A program made the position numbers and the translations under genes. Below are positions 60,366 to 64,000 of a stretch of 64,000 bases of DNA, in pieces. Source of the stretch: Mechercharimyces sp. CAU 1602 (lineage in GTDB: Bacteria > Bacillota > Bacilli > Thermoactinomycetales > JANTPT01); NCBI RefSeq assembly GCF_024753565.1, contig NZ_JANTPT010000001.1:558001-622000 (forward strand), given 5' to 3'. Each line of letters starts with the position of its first letter. Position 1 is the stretch's first letter. The notes under the pieces are model-generated. The model was not told the origin of the DNA, ran no database searches, and was given only the letters and a program-made list of their open reading frames with translations.

Positions 60366-61901
60366 GTGAGAAAAGAGACAGAAGCTCAATTACAAGATCG
60401 TCGAGCTACGATAGCGACGGGAGGAGCACCTAAGTATCACGAGCGCCTCAAAGAGCAACAGAAATGGTTTGTCCGTGAACGCTTACAAAGGTTATTCGAT
60501 GATGGAGAGATAGTGGAAGACGGCTTGTTTGCTAATGGTTTAGAAGAAGGGTTGCCAGCCGATGGTGTGATAACCGCACTGGGGAAGATTCATGGGCAAC
60601 AAGTATGTGTGATGGCAAATGACTCCACTGTGAAAGCAGGCTCATGGGGATCGCGGACAGTAGAAAAAATTATCCGTATTCAAGAGACAGCGGAACGACT
60701 ACAGGTTCCTCTTTTATACTTGGTCGATTCCGCGGGGGCTCGTATTACCGATCAAATTGAAATGTTTCCGGGGCGGCGTGGAGCAGGCCGCATATTTTAT
60801 AATCAGGTGAAGTTGTCTGGACAAATTCCGCAAATATGTCTGCTCTTTGGCCCTTCGGCTGCTGGCGGTGCATATATTCCGGCTTTTTGCGATATTGTAA
60901 TCATGGTTGACCAACGCGCTAGCATGTATTTAGGATCGCCACGAATGGCTGAGATGGTGATTGGTGAAAAAGTGACGTTGGAAGAGATGGGCGGCGCGCG
61001 GATGCACTGTACTAAGAGTGGCTGTGGGGATGTATTGGCTGAATCAGAGGAAGAGGCAATCCAACTCGCACGTAACTATTTATCTTATTTTCCACGGAAT
61101 TATGAACAGAGACCTCCGTTAGCACCGGTGCACGCACCTCTTGCATCAGCGAAAGCGATCGAAGAGATTGTCCCTGATCATCAAAATATGCCGTTTGATA
61201 TGTATGAAGTGATAGAAGCATTAATTGATAAAGACTCCTTCTTTGAAGTGAAGAAATTGTTTGCAGGGGAATTGATCACTGGGTTGGCACGAATCGAAGG
61301 TCGATCAATTGGAATAATAGCGAACCAGTCGAAAGTGAAAGGTGGGGTGCTTTTTGCTGATACGGCCGATAAGGCGGCTCGCTTTATCACATTATGTGAT
61401 GCGTTTAATATTCCCTTGCTCTTCTTAGCCGATGTGCCTGGGTTTATGATTGGCACGCAAGTAGAGAAAAACGGAATTATTCGTCACGGCGCCAAAATGA
61501 TCGCTGCTATGTCGGAGGCGACGGTTCCTAAAATTTCAGTAGTTGTTCGTAAAGCATATGGAGCGGGTTTATATGCCATGGCAGGACCGGCATTTGAACC
61601 AGATTGCTGTTTAGCACTGCCGACGGCACAAATTGCTGTTATGGGTCCTGAAGCAGCGGTAAATGCCGTTTACAGTAACCATATCGCGAAGCTAGAAGGT
61701 GAGGAGCGTACTGCATTTATTCAAGCAAAACGGGCAGAGTATGTAGAGGACATTGATATATATCGTTTAGCGGCGGAACTAATCGTAGATGATATCGTTC
61801 AACCATCACGATTGCGACAAGAATTACATTTGCGTTTTGCAGCGTATGAAAACAAAACAGTTACCTTCTCGCGACGGAAACATCCCGTATATCCAGTATA
61901 A
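60366..61901 (+). CDS. Acyl-CoA carboxylase, carboxyltransferase subunit
   Basis: A 511-residue carboxyltransferase of the PccB/MccB type. The two crotonase halves are seen: TVKAGSWGSRTVEKIIRIQE with GPSAAGGAYIPAFCDIVIM, and ITGLARIEGRSIGIIANQSK with LFLADVPGFMIGTQVE and RKAYGAGLYAMAGPAF. The substrate is most likely 3-methylcrotonyl-CoA, as in YngE. GTG start with AAGGAGTGG upstream. It is the last gene of the operon; a strong terminator follows. Confidence 0.9.
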   Translation: MRKETEAQLQDRRATIATGGAPKYHERLKEQQKWFVRERLQRLFDDGEIVEDGLFANGLEEGLPADGVITALGKIHGQQVCVMANDSTVKAGSWGSRTVEKIIRIQETAERLQVPLLYLVDSAGARITDQIEMFPGRRGAGRIFYNQVKLSGQIPQICLLFGPSAAGGAYIPAFCDIVIMVDQRASMYLGSPRMAEMVIGEKVTLEEMGGARMHCTKSGCGDVLAESEEEAIQLARNYLSYFPRNYEQRPPLAPVHAPLASAKAIEEIVPDHQNMPFDMYEVIEALIDKDSFFEVKKLFAGELITGLARIEGRSIGIIANQSKVKGGVLFADTADKAARFITLCDAFNIPLLFLADVPGFMIGTQVEKNGIIRHGAKMIAAMSEATVPKISVVVRKAYGAGLYAMAGPAFEPDCCLALPTAQIAVMGPEAAVNAVYSNHIAKLEGEERTAFIQAKRAEYVEDIDIYRLAAELIVDDIVQPSRLRQELHLRFAAYENKTVTFSRRKHPVYPV

Positions 61902-61914
61902 TTGCTCCCACGGC

Positions 61915-61944
61915 TAATAGCCGTGGGCTTTTTACATAGCGTTA
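61915..61944 (+). terminator. Intrinsic terminator after the leucine operon
   Basis: CCCACGGC (61917-61924) pairs with GCCGTGGG (61930-61937), followed by CTTTTT. Confidence 0.9.
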
Positions 61945-62028
61945 GCGCTTTGGAGGACACTATATCACTGTACCGCTGTATTGCATGATATAATAAGTGA
62001 AATAAAATGAGTACTGGGGGTGGACAAA

Positions 62029-62970
62029 TTGCGCACAGCAATCTGGGGAGGCGGTTCACTCGGTTTGCTATGGGGAGCGCGGGTGGCAAGGTGGAATTCC
62101 GACGTAACGATTGTTACACGAACGAAAATGCAAGCACAGGCATTGATGACAGCCGGACTTACATTAAAGCACTTAGACGGTAAAGAAGAAACGATACCGA
62201 TAAAAGCGTTCGCGGAAGATTCATTTAAGACAGATGAAGTAGCTTCTCGCTTTGATTGTATCTTTGTCACCGTCAAACAGTTTCATCTGCCAGAAGTGGC
62301 CGCTAATATATTAGCTTGTGCTCATGAGGAAACGGTTGTCCTTCTGTGGCAAAATGGTTTAGGTCAGGACAATTATTTTGTTGAAACTCCTCATCCTCAC
62401 CTGTGTGCGGCGGTTACAACGGAAGGGGCTTTGCGCCGGCATGATAATTTTATCTGGCATACAGGAACCGGTCATACGTGGATTGGAGCATTAGCAAAAG
62501 AGCGCCGGCTCCCCTCATGGTTTCTGCATGAAGTTAAGCGGTGGGAGAGAAGTGCTCCACTCTCATATGAAGAAAATATCCATCTACGTATGTGGGAGAA
62601 AGTGATGATTAATAGTGTCATCAACCCACTGACCACCTTATTGGATGTCCCTAATGGTTTTTTGACTCGTCTCCCTATGAATGAGATGATGGAAGGGATA
62701 TTGCAAGAAGCACATACAGTCGCACGTGCTGAAGGAGTTGATGTAGGTGAGTTAGGTGCTCTTAAAGAAAAAGTGGCAACGGTGTACCAACTTACCGCGG
62801 CAAACACATCCTCCATGTTACAAGATCGCAAAGCAGGGCGTAGGACTGAGATTCAGTCTATTAATGGCGCGATCGTAAAAATAGGTCGCCAGCATGGGAT
62901 TGCTACCCCCATTCACTCTCTTTTGGTGCACTTGGTAGAGGCGCTATACGATAAAGGAGATCTAGTCTAA
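62029..62970 (+). CDS. 2-Dehydropantoate 2-reductase (PanE/ApbA family)
   Basis: A 313-residue NADPH-dependent reductase of the ketopantoate reductase family, which feeds pantothenate and CoA synthesis. The Rossmann loop is AIWGGGSLGLLWGARVA (one extra Gly), with FVTVKQFHLPEV and LLWQNGLGQD; the catalytic Lys is near MWEKVMINSVINPLTTLL. The ending SSMLQDRKAGRRTEIQSINGAIV is the family hallmark. TTG 62029 is five bases after GGGGGTGG; GTG 62020 overlaps that site. Many paralogues are not PanE, so the substrate is likely but not sure. Confidence 0.85.
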   Translation: MRTAIWGGGSLGLLWGARVARWNSDVTIVTRTKMQAQALMTAGLTLKHLDGKEETIPIKAFAEDSFKTDEVASRFDCIFVTVKQFHLPEVAANILACAHEETVVLLWQNGLGQDNYFVETPHPHLCAAVTTEGALRRHDNFIWHTGTGHTWIGALAKERRLPSWFLHEVKRWERSAPLSYEENIHLRMWEKVMINSVINPLTTLLDVPNGFLTRLPMNEMMEGILQEAHTVARAEGVDVGELGALKEKVATVYQLTAANTSSMLQDRKAGRRTEIQSINGAIVKIGRQHGIATPIHSLLVHLVEALYDKGDLV

Positions 62971-63020
62971 CTGTTTTGTAGACCGCTTAAGTGAACGTTA
63001 GAGGTAGGAGGCATTCATAC

Positions 63021-64000
63021 ATGAAGGAACAACGGTCGTTGGCTATGGAGACGTATATCATCGCTTTTTTTATCAGTGCATTGGACTTGTCCATGATGGC
63101 ACCGTTGTTGTCATATTTACAGCGGGTGTTTCTGCTTCCGGTTGAGTGGGGAGCGTGGTTGATTGCACTCCATTTAGCTGTCTTCACTGTTTCGCTACCT
63201 CTGATGGAGATGGGATCTTCACTTATAGGGAGGAAGAAATGGTTTATTCTATCCCTCTGCTGGTTTTCAGTGGGCTCATTGTTAGCAGCTAGCAGTAATA
63301 GTTGGTTGTTGCTCCTCTGTGGAAGATTGTTGCAGGCGGTCGGTGCGGGAGGGTTTGTCCCACTCTTTTCTGAAAGTTTTAATCGTGTGATGGTGCAAAG
63401 TGCATCCTGGATTCGTAATGTACTGACGGGTAGCTTTATTGTCATCATGATCGTTAGCCCCTGGGTCTCATCGATGATACTCATGTGGTTGGGGTGGAGA
63501 ACTGTTTTTCTTTTCTACTTTGCCGCTGCTGTTTTCATGATGCTTATTTTTCCTCGTTATATTAATGATAATGTTCCAGAGGAGAAAAAATCCCTTCCGT
63601 ATGATAGTTTATCGCTGTTTTTTCTATTGCTACTGGCGTTGATGACGGCGGTGACACGAGCCGATTTGCGAGATTTCCCTCATTCTTTTCTAGATCCGAT
63701 GGTACTTCCATACTGGATTATCGGTTTAGGGCTGTTTCTGCCTCTGTATATGATGGAACGGATTTCTCCTCGTCCACTGTTTCGCGGGCATTTTGCGAAA
63801 GATCCAAACATGATTATTACCCATGTAGTGGTTATTTTGACGGGGATGAGTTGGATAGCGGTAGTTTATCTGCCTGGCTGGGCGATGTTGATATGGGATG
63901 AGGTTGGAGCTGGTTGGCTCTCTTTGTCAATTGTAGCTGCGAGTGTCTGGGTAATAATTCCGTTTGTGCAGCATTTATCAACACGATTTGGATATACATT
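63021..64000 (+). CDS. MFS transporter, DHA2 (EmrB/QacA)-type, 3-prime truncated
   Basis: The frame begins at ATG 63021, with GAGGTAGGAGG upstream, and stays open to the window edge (326 codons). Helix 1 has the ISALDLSMMAPLLSYLQRVF pattern of the DHA2 drug-transporter group (usually ALDxTIVNVALP). Then LIALHLAVFTVSLPLMEMGSSLIGRKK and FILSLCWFSVGSLLAASS; the motif C-like GRLLQAVGAGG is at about 107. Around eight to nine helices can be counted in the part present. The substrate cannot be told. Confidence 0.82.
   Translation, partial: MKEQRSLAMETYIIAFFISALDLSMMAPLLSYLQRVFLLPVEWGAWLIALHLAVFTVSLPLMEMGSSLIGRKKWFILSLCWFSVGSLLAASSNSWLLLLCGRLLQAVGAGGFVPLFSESFNRVMVQSASWIRNVLTGSFIVIMIVSPWVSSMILMWLGWRTVFLFYFAAAVFMMLIFPRYINDNVPEEKKSLPYDSLSLFFLLLLALMTAVTRADLRDFPHSFLDPMVLPYWIIGLGLFLPLYMMERISPRPLFRGHFAKDPNMIITHVVVILTGMSWIAVVYLPGWAMLIWDEVGAGWLSLSIVAASVWVIIPFVQHLSTRFGYT

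Overview
The window reads as chromosomal DNA of an aerobic, endospore-forming member of the Bacillales. Evidence: Shine-Dalgarno sites of the AGGAGG type before almost every gene, frequent GTG and TTG starts, the competence operon comGA-GG, many families typical of Bacillus relatives (YqzE, YkuS, YktB, YjcG, YlaH, YlaI, YqgX, YqgY, SR1P), a prespore regulator of the RsfA/YlbO type, and promoters matching late sporulation sigma factors. Base composition is intermediate. A Thermoactinomycetaceae-like genome would fit, but that is inference; no rRNA or taxonomic marker was tested. No prophage, insertion sequence or CRISPR array was seen.

Layout. 1-2070: end of a RocB-like hydrolase, a TerC-type transporter, a metallophosphoesterase and tRNA-Gln. 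2290-9104: comGA-GG (DNA-uptake pseudopilus), an XRE-TPR regulator with a palindromic promoter, aroK, yqzE and ykuS. 9328-13831: ispG, small membrane and amidotransferase genes, an Asp-nucleophile alpha/beta hydrolase and cydB. 13852-20571: cydA behind an Fnr/Rex-like site, VanW and 3D-domain wall proteins, a SEC-C protein, and the yjcF/yjcG pair. 20800-21820: a candidate small RNA facing away from a seven-gene tRNA cluster with three initiator tRNAs. 22159-28682: DM13 protein, SOS-type dinB, GAF protein, an SR1P-like micropeptide, arginine decarboxylase, and two proline-rich proteins behind a sigma-K promoter. 28967-34858: GDPD, nfo, ylaH/ylaI relatives, yqgX, a carbonic anhydrase and a thioredoxin-like remnant.

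34932-47581: a collagen-tailed SBBP propeller protein with a sigma-K promoter, a lactate permease, then trpEDCFBA-tyrA-aroA, the tail of the Bacillus aromatic supraoperon without hisC or trpG. 47740-52926: cadC-cadA, a CopZ-like chaperone, TlpA-CcdA-ResA and a rhodanese: a metal-efflux and thiol-redox block. 53075-56751: MidA-like methyltransferase, YqgY, enoyl-CoA hydratase, an RsfA-type regulator and YlbP. 56927-61901: a leucine/isovalerate catabolic operon (biotin carboxylase, biotin carrier, HMG-CoA lyase, enoyl-CoA hydratase, carboxyltransferase). The window ends with a ketopantoate reductase and a truncated MFS transporter.

The most promising little-described items are the roughly 97-nt RNA at 20805-20902, with a loop complementary to the Shine-Dalgarno sequence and a sigma-G-like -10 element, and the genes with exact sigma-K spacing, which look like spore-surface components. 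All functional calls rest on reading motifs and remembered families; no database search was run.
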